Source of the DNA: Pyxidicoccus parkwaysis
Lineage (GTDB): Bacteria > Myxococcota > Myxococcia > Myxococcales > Myxococcaceae
Assembly (NCBI RefSeq): GCF_017301735.1
Contig: NZ_CP071090.1
Location: 7,120,001 to 7,184,000 of the forward strand
Direction: 5' to 3'
DNA: 64,000 nt
In this document: positions 36,157 to 44,531 of the stretch, piece after piece
Position numbering within the stretch: position 1 is the stretch's first letter
Layout: every line of letters starts with the position of its first letter
The notes under the pieces: generated by a model
Database searches by the model: none
What the model was told of the DNA's origin: nothing
What the model saw: the letters and a program-made list of their open reading frames with translations, nothing else
Program-made: the position numbers and the translations under genes

Positions 36157-36462
36157 GTGGCGCTCCGGCGGAGCCTCCTGCGCGCCGAAGAAGCGGCGGT
36201 CCGCCTCGGCCAGCAGGTACGGGTTCTCGTAGACGGCGCGGCCCATCATCACCCCGTTCACCTGCTTCAGGTGCTCGGCGGCGGCGTCCAGCGTCTTGAT
36301 GCTCCCGTTGATGCTGATGTCCAGGCGGCGGCGTCCAGCGTCTTGATGCCGCCGTTGATGTTGATGTCCAGGTGGGGGAACTCGGACTTGAACCGGTGCA
36401 CGGGCTCGTAGCGCAGCGGCGGCACGTCCCGGTTCTCCTTCGGGCTCAGCCCCTGCAACCAC
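36157..36462 (-). pseudogene. dusA fragment with internal 47-bp duplication
   Basis: This stretch is nearly identical to 38931-39189 of the intact dusA gene 2.5 kb away (residues about 171-257, including LSPKENRDVPPLRY and GVMMGRAVY). A 47-bp unit (GCGGCGGCGTCCAGCGTCTT...) is tandemly duplicated around 36285-36348, which shifts the frame. The flanks are unrelated: to the left the frame continues into DGKTAFVVSNDRPQC and stops at 36052; to the right lies a fragment on the other strand. It cannot make a working synthase. Confidence 0.85.
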
Positions 36463-36520
36463 GTTCGTCTATCAATACAGTGACATCCTGCTCATCCAGC
36501 CGGACGCCTTGCAGAAATGA
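36461..36520 (+). pseudogene. C-terminal remnant of an unidentified gene
   Basis: The open frame FVYQYSDILLIQPDALQK ends in TGA at 36518-36520 and starts exactly where homology to dusA ends. It reads like the C-terminus of a plus-strand gene whose body was replaced by the dusA fragment. It is too short for a family call. The remaining ~110 bp up to the next gene at 36633 hold nothing I can identify. Confidence 0.35.
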
Positions 36521-36632
36521 CGAGAGCAGGGGCTCAAAGGGCCGCGGGGCTGCCACACGGGTGCTTTGCCCGTGAGCAAGCCATGACGAAACCGTGAGGA
36601 AGCACGAGGAGGCCGCGTGAGACACGGCATCC

Positions 36633-38693
36633 ATGCGCTCGTTCCGCACCGTCCTGCTCCTCGCCGCGTGTGTCCTCGCCGGCTGCGCCACGCACCTCCA
36701 GGAGGTCCCCAAGTCCACTCCGGAGCTGAGCGGACCGCTGACGCCCGATGCCGCTCGCGTCCTGCGCGCGAACAACGTGGTCATCTCGACCGGGTCCACA
36801 ATCCCGAGCTTCCACCTGGGCTACTCGGGGCTCTTCAAGGCGCACGCCCCGATGTACTTCACGACGGACAGCCTGCTCCATGCCCTGCACAGCTCGTATG
36901 ACGCCATCCTGAGCACCGTCGAGAACCACTCGCTCTCCCCGGAGTTGGGCACGCTGTTGACCGGGCTCCGCGAGGGGCTCGCGCGAAACACCGGAGGCTC
37001 TCCCGAGGCCCGGGCGGAGCTGGACTTCCTGCTCACCGTCGCGGAGAGCCTCCTCCAGGGCAAGGTGGCCGCTCCCGTTGCCGGAGCCCGCCAGCAGGAG
37101 GTCGCGGCCTGGTTCAACGCGGCCGCCGCGGAGGGTCCCTGCGATGGAACGCGGGGAGGCTCGGGGACGCCTCCCCCACGTCCCTCCGCCGAGAGCCGGC
37201 TGTATGGCCCGTGGCCCCTGAAGAGCATCGCGCAGCTGGACCTCTCCATGCTGCGGCCCCGGGGCCACTACGCTCAATCCCCCGACCTGTGCCGGTACTT
37301 CCAGGCGACGATGTGGCTCGGACGCGCGGAGCTGAGAATCGCGCGTGCCACGGAGACGGGATGGGAGGTGAACCGCCTGGCCCTGGAGACCGTGCTGCTC
37401 CTCGACTCACTCCTCACCGAGCGCACCGAGGAGGCCTGGCGGCGAATCGACGAGACGACCCGCACCTTCGTGGGGCCCGCGGACTCCCTCTCCTTCCCGG
37501 GCCTGAGGCGGGCGGCCCAGGCGCATGGCATGAAGAGCGTCTCCACGCTCGGGCAGCTCACTGACGACGTGCTCATCGCCACGCTCCAGCCGGAGGCGGC
37601 CCAGCGCATCGCCAGCGGCCTCCGGAAGACGCAGGTGCCCGGCATCGACTTCCTCGTCCTCGGCCAGCGCTATGTCTTCGACAGCGAGGTCCTCTCCTCG
37701 GTGAGCTACGGCGCGCTCCAGGCGAAGCGCATGATGCCCAGCGCGCTCGACGTCGGCTGGGCCGCCCTGCGCAACCCCGTGGCGCTGGCCCTGCTGAAGC
37801 CGGAGCTGGAGCGCTACCACTACCGCGACGCGCTCGACGCGGTGGCCCGGCGCGGGGACGAGGCGGGCCCGGAGCGCTGGCAGGGCAGCCTGAACCACCT
37901 GTGGCTGAACGCGCTGCGCGGCCTCTCACCCGACAGCAAGCGGGACGCACACCTGCCGGCGGTGATGCGCTCGGAAGCGTGGGGACGCCGGCTGTTGAAC
38001 AGCCAGCTCTCCTCGTGGGCGGAGCTGCGCCACGACACGCTGCTCTACGCCAAGCACACCGTCACCCTGTTTGCCCTCTGTGAGTACCCGGCCGCGTACG
38101 TGGACCCCTACCCCGACTTCTACCGGGCCGTGGAGAAGCTCGCGGCGCAGGGCGGTGCGCTCGCCGAGCGGCTCCCCATGGGGGACGCGGAGGCCCAGAA
38201 GCGGTTGGTCAATTACTTCGAGCGGCTGGGCGAGGTGTCCTTCATCCTCCGCGAAATCGCCGAGCGGGAGCAGCAGGGGCAGGAGATGACGGCCGAGCAG
38301 CTCGACTTCATGAACCACGCCGTCTCCTTCAACGGCAAGGAGGTGGGCTGCGACGGCTCGGAGCATTGGGAGCCGGGCGGATGGTACGCGGACCTCTACT
38401 TCAACACCGGCGAAGTGCTCACGCACAGAGCCGTCGTCGCGGATGTGCACACGCAGCCCACCGATGAAGCGGGCGGAGCGGTGGGGAAGGTGCTGCACGT
38501 GGGCACCGGCATGCCCCGCCTGATGACCGTCACGCTCGACACGGGCTCTGGCCCTCGCACCTACCAGGGCTTCGTGTCCACATACCTCGAGGAGACGACC
38601 CGCGACTTCCAGCGGCTGAACGACGAGGAGTGGGAACACACCCTGGGCGCCCGACAGGACGTTCCCTGGATGCGGGACCTCATCGCTCCGTAA
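36633..38693 (+). CDS. DUF3160 domain lipoprotein
   Basis: A 686-residue lipoprotein: MRSFRTVLLLAACVLAGC ends in a lipobox Cys at residue 18. The body matches DUF3160 proteins: MYFTTDSLLHALHSSYDAIL near residue 75, RYVFDSEVLSS, DALDAVARRG, WAELRHDTLLYAKHT and a C-terminal VADVHTQPTDE followed by a beta-strand domain. The family is common in Myxococcus and a few other large-genome bacteria and has no known biochemistry. The protein should sit at the outer or inner membrane facing the periplasm. The stop is 8 bp from the convergent dusA stop. Confidence 0.9.
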   Translation: MRSFRTVLLLAACVLAGCATHLQEVPKSTPELSGPLTPDAARVLRANNVVISTGSTIPSFHLGYSGLFKAHAPMYFTTDSLLHALHSSYDAILSTVENHSLSPELGTLLTGLREGLARNTGGSPEARAELDFLLTVAESLLQGKVAAPVAGARQQEVAAWFNAAAAEGPCDGTRGGSGTPPPRPSAESRLYGPWPLKSIAQLDLSMLRPRGHYAQSPDLCRYFQATMWLGRAELRIARATETGWEVNRLALETVLLLDSLLTERTEEAWRRIDETTRTFVGPADSLSFPGLRRAAQAHGMKSVSTLGQLTDDVLIATLQPEAAQRIASGLRKTQVPGIDFLVLGQRYVFDSEVLSSVSYGALQAKRMMPSALDVGWAALRNPVALALLKPELERYHYRDALDAVARRGDEAGPERWQGSLNHLWLNALRGLSPDSKRDAHLPAVMRSEAWGRRLLNSQLSSWAELRHDTLLYAKHTVTLFALCEYPAAYVDPYPDFYRAVEKLAAQGGALAERLPMGDAEAQKRLVNYFERLGEVSFILREIAEREQQGQEMTAEQLDFMNHAVSFNGKEVGCDGSEHWEPGGWYADLYFNTGEVLTHRAVVADVHTQPTDEAGGAVGKVLHVGTGMPRLMTVTLDTGSGPRTYQGFVSTYLEETTRDFQRLNDEEWEHTLGARQDVPWMRDLIAP

Positions 38694-38701
38694 CGCCGGC
38701 A

Positions 38702-39700
38702 CTACGCCGCGACGTCCGCCTCGGGCGCTCGGCGCACCTTCGCGAGCGCGGCCATCAGCACCTCCGGCCCCGCGCCCGACTTGTGCGCGTTCTCGCTCAG
38801 GTGCCTCCGCCACGCGCGAGCACCGGGCAGTCCCTGGAACAACCCGAGCATGTGCCGGGTGATGGCGCCCAGCGGCGCGCCCTGGCTCATCCGCCGCTCG
38901 ACGTATGGAAGCATCGCCTCCACCACGGCGTGGCGCTCCGGCGGAGCCTCCTGCGCGCCGAAGAAGCGGCGGTCCGCCTCGGCCAGCAGGTACGGACTCT
39001 CATAGACGGCGCGGCCCATCATCACCCCGTCCACGTGCTTCAGGTGCTCAGCGGCGGCGTCCAGCGTCTTGATGCCGCCGTTGATGCTGATGTCCAGGTG
39101 GGGGAACTCGGACTTGAGCCGGTACACGAGCTCGTAGCGCAGCGGCGGCACGTCCCGGTTCTCCTTCGGGCTCAGCCCCTGCAACCATGCCTTGCGCGCA
39201 TGGACGATGAAGCGCGTGCAGCCCGCGGCGGACACCTTGCGGATGAACTCCTCCAGCGTCGGCCACTCCTCCATCTCGTCGATGGCGATGCGCGACTTCA
39301 CCGTCACGGGGATGCTCACCGCGTCCCGCATGGCGCCCACCAGCCGCGCGACGAGGTCCGGCTCCGCCATGAGGCACGCGCCGAAGCGGCCGGACTGGAC
39401 GCGGTCGCTCGGGCAGCCGCAGTTGAGGTTGATTTCGTCGTAGCCCCACTCCTGGCCAATGCGCGCGGACTCGGCGAGCGCGGCGGGCTCCGAGCCTCCC
39501 AACTGGAGCGCCACCGGGTGCTCCGCGGGCTCGTAGCCCAGGAGCCGCTCGCGGTCTCCGTGGATGACGGCACCCGTGGTCACCATCTCCGTGTAGAGGA
39601 GCGTGTGACGGCTGAGCAGCCGGTGGAAGTACCGGCAGTTCCGGTCCGTCCAGTCCATCATCGGCGCGACACACAGCGGCATGGGGCGAGGCGGCATCAT
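38702..39700 (-). CDS. dusA: tRNA-dihydrouridine(20/20a) synthase
   Basis: FMN enzyme reducing U20/U20a in the tRNA D-loop. The 332 residues show CVAPMMDWTDRNCRYFHR, the catalytic Cys in INLNCGCPSDRVQ, VTVKSRIAID, and the DusA-specific RKAWLQGLSPKENR with the phosphate site INGGIKTL and GRAVY. All key residues are intact. A partial copy lies at 36157-36462. The gene is divergent from a LysR regulator across 155 bp. The first two codons are both ATG (39700 and 39697). Confidence 0.95.
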   Translation of the reverse strand: MMPPRPMPLCVAPMMDWTDRNCRYFHRLLSRHTLLYTEMVTTGAVIHGDRERLLGYEPAEHPVALQLGGSEPAALAESARIGQEWGYDEINLNCGCPSDRVQSGRFGACLMAEPDLVARLVGAMRDAVSIPVTVKSRIAIDEMEEWPTLEEFIRKVSAAGCTRFIVHARKAWLQGLSPKENRDVPPLRYELVYRLKSEFPHLDISINGGIKTLDAAAEHLKHVDGVMMGRAVYESPYLLAEADRRFFGAQEAPPERHAVVEAMLPYVERRMSQGAPLGAITRHMLGLFQGLPGARAWRRHLSENAHKSGAGPEVLMAALAKVRRAPEADVAA

Positions 39701-39855
39701 GGAAGAACCCGGGGGAGCGGCGGGAGCGTCCCTCGAAGCAGGCCGCCCCCTGGCGGGTGCATCTACCCGGCTTTCCCGCCCGTGCCCACCCCTCTTTGCC
39801 CTCCGGACGCACGGAGAGGGAGGAGGCGGACATCCGTCCCCTGTAGGCTGCCCCC

Positions 39856-40770
39856 GTGTCCCCGAGCCCTCCCCTCCTGGATGACATGCTGCTCTTCGTC
39901 GAAGTCGTCGCGACGGGCGGCATCACCGCCGCCGCCGAACGGCTGGGCCTGCGCAAGTCCACGGTGAGCCGTCGCCTCGCCGCGCTGGAGGAGCGGCTGG
40001 GCATCCGCCTGCTTGAGCGCAACACGCGCAGGCTGCGCCTCACCGAGGCGGGCCGCGACTACCACGCCCACTGCGCGCGGCTCGTCGCCGAGGCCCGTGA
40101 GGTCAACCGCGCGGTGAGCGAGTCGCGCGGCACGCCCCAGGGCACGTTGCGCCTCGCCACCCTGTCGCTGCTCGGCGAATTGCTCACGCCGCTCATCGCC
40201 GAATTGCTCCTGCGCCAGCCGCGCATGCGCGTGGAGGTGTCCCTCGCCGAGGCGCACGTGGACCTCATCGCCGAGGAATACGATTTGGCCCTGCGCACCG
40301 GGCCGCTCGCGGACTCCACGCTGATGGCCCGCCGGCTGGGGCGCCTGCGCACGGGCTACTACGCCAGTCCCTCGTACCTGAGCCGCCACGGCACACCCCG
40401 TACAGCGGATGAACTGCAGGGCCACGAGTGCGTCCTGCTCGCGGAGCCGGGCACGGACGAGGTGTGGTTCTTCGGCGAGGGCCGGCGCGCGAGGACGGTG
40501 CCGGTGGCGGGCCGGCTGCGCGTGCCCAGCGTGCGCGCCGGACAGGCCGCCGCGAGAGCGGGCCTGGGCGTGGTGCGACTGCCGGCGTCGCTCGTCGTGG
40601 ACGACGTGCGCGCGGGGCTGCTCGTTCCGGTGCTGGAGGACGTGACGCCGCCGGGCATCCCCATCTTCGCCGTCTATCCCAGCAGCCGGCAGCTGCCGCC
40701 CAAGGTGCGCGCCTTCCTGACGCTGCTGTCCGAGCGCAGCGCCTCGCTCCCCTGGGAGCCCGAGGTGTAG
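39856..40770 (+). CDS. LysR family transcriptional regulator
   Basis: A 304-residue LysR activator/repressor. The N-terminal winged helix reads LLFVEVVATGGITAAAERLG, then KSTVSRRLAALEERLGIRLLERNTRRLRLTEAG; residues 90-300 form the two-lobed effector domain (LRLATLSLLGELL, YDLALRTGPL). The chosen GTG start gives the usual 14 residues before the helix; an ATG at 39886 is possible. LysR genes often control a divergent neighbour, here dusA, but a housekeeping tRNA gene is an unlikely target, so the regulon is unknown. Confidence 0.93.
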   Translation: MSPSPPLLDDMLLFVEVVATGGITAAAERLGLRKSTVSRRLAALEERLGIRLLERNTRRLRLTEAGRDYHAHCARLVAEAREVNRAVSESRGTPQGTLRLATLSLLGELLTPLIAELLLRQPRMRVEVSLAEAHVDLIAEEYDLALRTGPLADSTLMARRLGRLRTGYYASPSYLSRHGTPRTADELQGHECVLLAEPGTDEVWFFGEGRRARTVPVAGRLRVPSVRAGQAAARAGLGVVRLPASLVVDDVRAGLLVPVLEDVTPPGIPIFAVYPSSRQLPPKVRAFLTLLSERSASLPWEPEV

Positions 40771-40894
40771 AGGGCGCTTCGCGGAACAATGCGTTGCGCC
40801 CGGGGCTCTCGTCCCGGCGCTGCCCCGCCATTACACCTTCCCGTACCCGGGCGCGGCCATGAGGGCCGTGCCCCGACGAGGAGGACGAAGAGTC

Positions 40895-41248
40895 ATGGCG
40901 GGGAATGTCATCGAGATGGGAGACGCGGACTTCCGGCGCGAGGTGCTCGAAGCGCAGGAGCCGGTGGTGGTGGACTTCACGGCCGCGTGGTGCCCGCCGT
41001 GCCGCATCATCGCGCCCATGCTGGACGCGCTCGCCACCGAGTGGCGGGGCCGGATGAAGTTCACCAAGATTTCCACCGACGACCACATGGACACGGCGCA
41101 GCAGTACGGCATCCGCGCCATGCCCACGCTGCTCGTCTTCCGGGACGGCAAGGTGGTGAAGCAGCTCGTGGGGGCCATGCCGCGCAAGCGGCTGGAAGAG
41201 GAGCTGCGCCCGTTCCTCGCCGAGGTCAGCCTCGACGCGACGTTCTGA
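40895..41248 (+). CDS. thioredoxin
   Basis: A 117-residue thioredoxin-fold protein with active site AAWCPPCRII (Cys33 and Cys36). The usual WCGPC is changed to WCPPC, which is known to alter redox potential in related proteins. The cis-proline block IRAMPTLLVFRDG is intact. No signal peptide, so cytosolic. The start at 40895 follows GAGGAGG; the frame extends to 40859 but without a better start. It lies between LysR and an alcohol dehydrogenase and might be a separate unit. Confidence 0.93.
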   Translation: MAGNVIEMGDADFRREVLEAQEPVVVDFTAAWCPPCRIIAPMLDALATEWRGRMKFTKISTDDHMDTAQQYGIRAMPTLLVFRDGKVVKQLVGAMPRKRLEEELRPFLAEVSLDATF

Positions 41249-41310
41249 ACCGCGCAGCGCCTTCCTGGTTCCGTGGCATTCCCACGGGGCCGGAGCTAAG
41301 CCATGCCCGC

Positions 41311-42321
41311 ATGAGAGCCATTGAACTCCAGAAGGCGGGCAGCATCGACGGCTGGGTCCACGTAGAGCGGCCCGAGCCGAAGCCGGGACCGGGGCAGGCA
41401 CTGGTGCGCATCCGCGCGGTGTCGCTCAACTACCGCGACTTGTTCATCGCCACGGGGAGGTACCCGGGCAGCCGTCCCCCCAACCTCATCCCCGCGTCCG
41501 ACGGCGCCGGCGAGGTGGTGGCCGTGGGCGCGGGCGTCACGCGGGTGAAGCCCGGGGACCGCGTGGCCCCCACCTTCTTCCAGACCTGGACGGATGGCCC
41601 GAGGACGCCGGAGAAGGTGGCCAACGCGCTCGGTGGCAGCGTGGACGGCGTGCTCGCGGAGTACGTCACCGTGGACGCAGAGGGACTCGTGCACCTGCCC
41701 GAGCACCTCTCCTTCGAGGACGGTGCCACGCTGCCGTGCGCGGCAGTGACGGCGTGGAACGCGCTGGTGCCCGCGGGAGGACTGAAGCCGGGCCAGACGG
41801 TGCTGGCGCAGGGCACCGGCGGCGTGTCCATCTTCGCGCTCCAACTCGCCCGCGCGCTCGGGGCTCGCGTCATCATCACCTCCAGCCAGGACGCGAAGCT
41901 GGAGCGCGCGAAGGCGCTCGGGGCGGACAGCACGGTGAACTACCGGCAGCACCCGGCCTGGGAGCAGCCGGTGCTCCAGCTCACGGGCGGCCAGGGCGTG
42001 GACCACGTCCTGGAGGTGGGCGGCGCCGGGACGCTGCCGCACTCGCTCGCGGCCACGCGGCCCGGCGGGCACATCCACCTCATCGGCATGCTCAGCGGCG
42101 GCGTCGCGAAGCCGGACCCCGCCGTCGTCGAGTCGAAGAAGCTGAGCATCAACAACATCTACGTGGGCAGCCGCGCCATGTTCGAGGACATGAACCGCGT
42201 CATCACCCAGCACCGGCTGAAGCCCGTCATCGACCGCGTCTTCCCCTTCGAGGAGGCACGCGAGGCGCTGCGCCACATGGAGGCGGGCGCGCACTTCGGA
42301 AAGATTGTCATCAAGCTCTGA
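41311..42321 (+). CDS. zinc-type alcohol dehydrogenase-like oxidoreductase (MDR family)
   Basis: A 336-residue medium-chain dehydrogenase/reductase. The GroES-like domain has LNYRDLFIATGRYP and DGAGEVVAVGAGVTRVKPGD; the nucleotide domain has AQGTGGVSIFALQLARALGA, then TSSQDAKLERAKALGAD. The catalytic zinc Cys is missing (NYRDL where Cys-Arg/His-Ser would be) and the structural four-Cys lobe is absent, so this is a quinone-reductase/enoyl-reductase-like member. Substrate unknown. Start 41311 begins MRAIELQKAGS; the ORF from 40789 overlaps the thioredoxin gene and is rejected. Confidence 0.9.
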   Translation: MRAIELQKAGSIDGWVHVERPEPKPGPGQALVRIRAVSLNYRDLFIATGRYPGSRPPNLIPASDGAGEVVAVGAGVTRVKPGDRVAPTFFQTWTDGPRTPEKVANALGGSVDGVLAEYVTVDAEGLVHLPEHLSFEDGATLPCAAVTAWNALVPAGGLKPGQTVLAQGTGGVSIFALQLARALGARVIITSSQDAKLERAKALGADSTVNYRQHPAWEQPVLQLTGGQGVDHVLEVGGAGTLPHSLAATRPGGHIHLIGMLSGGVAKPDPAVVESKKLSINNIYVGSRAMFEDMNRVITQHRLKPVIDRVFPFEEAREALRHMEAGAHFGKIVIKL

Positions 42322-42570
42322 AGCTGGAGTCTCGAGGCGGGGGACGGGCACGCCTGCCAGTCTGCCCACCCCTGCCCGGCCGTTTCACTCGAAGTCCCAG
42401 CGACCGACGGCGCCCCAAGGGCTGGACGCCCGGGCCGACCTGCCCTCCATGCCCACCCTCCACCACCCTGCGTGAAATGAAATGAAGCGTGGAGATTCTC
42501 TCCAGGTAGGGTAGTCACGGGCGCGCAACGGGAGCGTCACAGCCGTCTGACGACGGGCTCCCGGCGAACC

Positions 42571-42590
42571 CCGCCCGGACCTCCGGGCGG
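42571..42590 (+). promoter_or_regulatory. hairpin just before the DUF47 ribosome site
   Basis: CCGCCCGG (42571-42578) and CCGGGCGG (42583-42590) form a perfect 8-bp stem with a 4-nt loop, four bases upstream of GGAGGG and 13 before the ATG. It may affect translation of the phosphate-transport pair. The rest of the 282-bp gap shows no gene; GGGAGC and GCTCCC near 42530-42562 could form a second stem. Confidence 0.5.
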
Positions 42591-42603
42591 CCTGGAGGGA
42601 CGG

Positions 42604-43230
42604 ATGCTCGAGAAGCTGATGCCCAAGTCGGATGAGTTCTTCGACGACTTCGACGCGCAGTGTGCCGTCACCGTGCAGGGCGCGAAGATGCTGCACGAGC
42701 TGCTGGTGGACTACCGAAACGTGTCCGAGCGCGTCCGTGCGCTCAAGGAAGTGGAGCACCGCGGTGACGAGGTGACCCACACCGCCTTCAACCGCCTGCA
42801 CAAGCAGTTCATCACCCCGTTCGACCGCGGGCAGATTCACAACCTGTTGTCGCGCATCGACGACGTGCTGGATTTGACGAACGCCGCAGCGGCGCGGCTG
42901 CACTACTACGAAATCCAGACCAGCCTCCCGGACGCCACGGAGCTCGCGCGGCTGCTGGTGCTGAGCACGCAGAAGGTGCAGGAGGTGGTGGCGGCGCTGC
43001 GGCTCATCAAGAAGCCGGAGCAGATTCTGGCCGGCTGCCAGGAAATCAAGCAGCTGGAGTCCCAGGCGGACGAGGCCCTGCGCTCGGGCGTGGGCCGGCT
43101 CTTCAAGAGTGGCGTGGACACGCTGACGGTCATCAAGTGGAAGGAAATCTACGACCTCATCGAGACCGCCACGGACAAGTGCCAGGGCGTGGCCAACATC
43201 ATCGAAGGCGTGGTGCTGGAGCACTCCTGA
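42604..43230 (+). CDS. DUF47 (PhoU-like) phosphate transport regulator
   Basis: A 208-residue all-helical protein of the DUF47 family, distant relatives of PhoU. Seen are EFFDDFDAQCAVTVQGAKML, a VEHRGDEVTHTAFNRLHKQF metal-ligand helix with conserved Glu/His/Asp, and a matching helix KQLESQADEALRSG. DUF47 genes nearly always precede a low-affinity Pit transporter, as here, where the next ATG follows the stop after one base; the protein is thought to modulate the transporter. Cytosolic, soluble. Confidence 0.93.
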   Translation: MLEKLMPKSDEFFDDFDAQCAVTVQGAKMLHELLVDYRNVSERVRALKEVEHRGDEVTHTAFNRLHKQFITPFDRGQIHNLLSRIDDVLDLTNAAAARLHYYEIQTSLPDATELARLLVLSTQKVQEVVAALRLIKKPEQILAGCQEIKQLESQADEALRSGVGRLFKSGVDTLTVIKWKEIYDLIETATDKCQGVANIIEGVVLEHS

Positions 43231-43231
43231 G

Positions 43232-44257
43232 ATGCTACTCACCGCCGTCGTCCTCATCGTCGCAGTCGCCCTGGTCTTCGACTTCATCAACGGCTTCCAC
43301 GACGCGGCGAACTCCATCGCCACCGTGGTGTCCACGCGCGTGCTGTCACCCAACCTGGCGGTGGCCTGGGCCGCGTTCTTCAACTTCATCGCGGCGTTCG
43401 CTGGTGGCGTGCACGTGGCGAACACCATGGGCAAGGGCATCATCAACTTCGAGATGCTGCGCGCCGAGGGCTCGGCCGCGGTGCTCGCCGTCATCTTCTC
43501 CGCACTCATGGGCGCGATTGCCTGGAACCTGCTGACGTGGTGGTGGGGCCTGCCGTCTTCGTCCTCTCATGCGCTGGCGGGAGGAATGATTGGGGCCACG
43601 CTGCCGGTGCTCGGCTTCAAGGGGCTGGTGGGCTCGGGCATCGCGAAGATTGCGTCCTTCATCGTGCTGTCGCCGCTCATCGGCATGGTGCTGGGCGTGG
43701 CGCTGATGATGGCGAGCACGTGGTCGGTGCATAAACAGACGCCCCTGCGCGTGGACGCGTGGTTCCGCCGGTTGCAGCTGGTGTCGTCCGGCATCTTCTC
43801 GTTCAGCCACGGCACCAATGACGCGCAGAAGGTGATGGGCATCATCGCGGTGGTGCTGTTCGGCACCATCTGGAAGGACCGGCCGTTCCACATCGACTGG
43901 TGGATGATCATCTCCTGTCACGCGGCCATCGCCATGGGCACCTTCTTCGGCGGCTGGCGGATTGTGCGCACCATGGGGCACAGCCTCACCAAGCTGGCGC
44001 CGATTGGCGGCTTCAGCGCGGAGACGGGCGGCGGCGTCACCATCATCGCGCTGGCGCACCTGGGCATCCCCGTGTCCACCACGCACACGATTACGGGCGC
44101 GATTGTGGGCGTGGGCTCCACCAAGGGCTGGCGCGCCGTGAAGTGGGGCGTGGCGGGCCGCATCATCTGGGCCTGGGTGTTCACCATCCCCGCCTCCGCG
44201 CTCATGGCGGTGATTGTGTACGGGCTCACCCAGGCAGTCGTGCGGCTGGTGGGCTGA
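43232..44257 (+). CDS. pit: low-affinity inorganic phosphate transporter
   Basis: A 341-residue PiT family permease with about ten membrane helices, importing metal-phosphate with protons. The two inverted signature motifs are present: DFINGFHDAANSIATVVSTR at the N-terminus and FSHGTNDAQKVMGIIAVVL in the second half, plus WWWGLPSSSSHALAGGMIG and HLGIPVSTTHTITGAI. The ATG at 43232 directly follows the DUF47 stop (TGAGATG), so translation is coupled. The transcript probably ends at the hairpin at 44300-44337. Confidence 0.95.
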   Translation: MLLTAVVLIVAVALVFDFINGFHDAANSIATVVSTRVLSPNLAVAWAAFFNFIAAFAGGVHVANTMGKGIINFEMLRAEGSAAVLAVIFSALMGAIAWNLLTWWWGLPSSSSHALAGGMIGATLPVLGFKGLVGSGIAKIASFIVLSPLIGMVLGVALMMASTWSVHKQTPLRVDAWFRRLQLVSSGIFSFSHGTNDAQKVMGIIAVVLFGTIWKDRPFHIDWWMIISCHAAIAMGTFFGGWRIVRTMGHSLTKLAPIGGFSAETGGGVTIIALAHLGIPVSTTHTITGAIVGVGSTKGWRAVKWGVAGRIIWAWVFTIPASALMAVIVYGLTQAVVRLVG

Positions 44258-44299
44258 AGGCACCCCCACACGTATTGCAACCGCGTAGCACCTACCGGG

Positions 44300-44337
44300 A
44301 GGCTGGCTTGACTTGCATCCGCGAGTTCAGCCAGCCT
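44300..44337 (+). terminator. hairpin after pit
   Basis: AGGCTGGCT (44300-44308) pairs with AGCCAGCCT (44329-44337), and the flanking TGA/TCA can extend the stem. A short T-rich run (TCTGTTT) follows. It lies 43 bp after the pit stop and nine bases before the thr leader ATG, so it could terminate pit or form the first hairpin of the thr leader. A TTGACT hexamer inside the loop (44308-44313) is a possible -35 box. Confidence 0.55.
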
Positions 44338-44345
44338 TCTGTTTC

Positions 44346-44471
44346 ATGAGCGGCCTGAACGGGAGCATCGCGCTGGGCGAGGGACACGTGTCCTCCGCCT
44401 CCGTGTGCCCGGCCACCGCTTCGACCACCACTACCACCACCACGACTACCCGCGGAGCGCGGGCGGTCTAG
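44346..44471 (+). CDS. threonine-rich leader peptide of the thrA attenuator
   Basis: A 41-codon frame, ATG 44346 to TAG 44471, encodes a peptide with nine consecutive Thr codons (44424-44450; ACC, ACT and ACG mixed) followed by RGARAV. It lies 165 bp upstream of the aspartokinase/homoserine dehydrogenase gene and overlaps the attenuator stems. In the known enterobacterial thr leader, ribosome stalling at Thr/Ile codons when charged tRNA is scarce prevents termination; here only Thr is used. The ATG has no obvious ribosome site, so in-frame GTGs at 44388 (after GAGGGA) or 44403 may be the true start. The palindrome GGACACGTGTCC lies inside at 44382-44393. Confidence 0.8.
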   Translation: MSGLNGSIALGEGHVSSASVCPATASTTTTTTTTTRGARAV

Positions 44472-44531
44472 CTCGGACACCTTCCCGGTCTCCCAGCTCG
44501 GCCCCGCGCTCTCCAGGCGCGGGGCTTTTTT
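44449..44531 (+). promoter_or_regulatory. transcription attenuator of thrA (antiterminator and terminator)
   Basis: Terminator: GCCCCGCG (44501-44508) and CGCGGGGC (44518-44525) form a perfect 8-bp stem with a 9-nt loop, followed by six T (44526-44531). Antiterminator: GAGCGCGGG (44455-44463) pairs perfectly with CCCGCGCTC (44503-44511), which would consume the 5' arm of the terminator. Protector: CCCGCG (44449-44454) pairs with CGCGGG (44458-44463), within the antiterminator arm. The leader stop codon falls at 44469-44471. Stalling on the Thr run at 44424-44450 would cover the protector and free 44455-44463. Confidence 0.85.

Noticed and set aside
36052..36462. 136-residue minus-strand ORF as an intact gene
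   Set aside because: It is a chimera of a frameshifted dusA piece and an unrelated tail, not a real protein.
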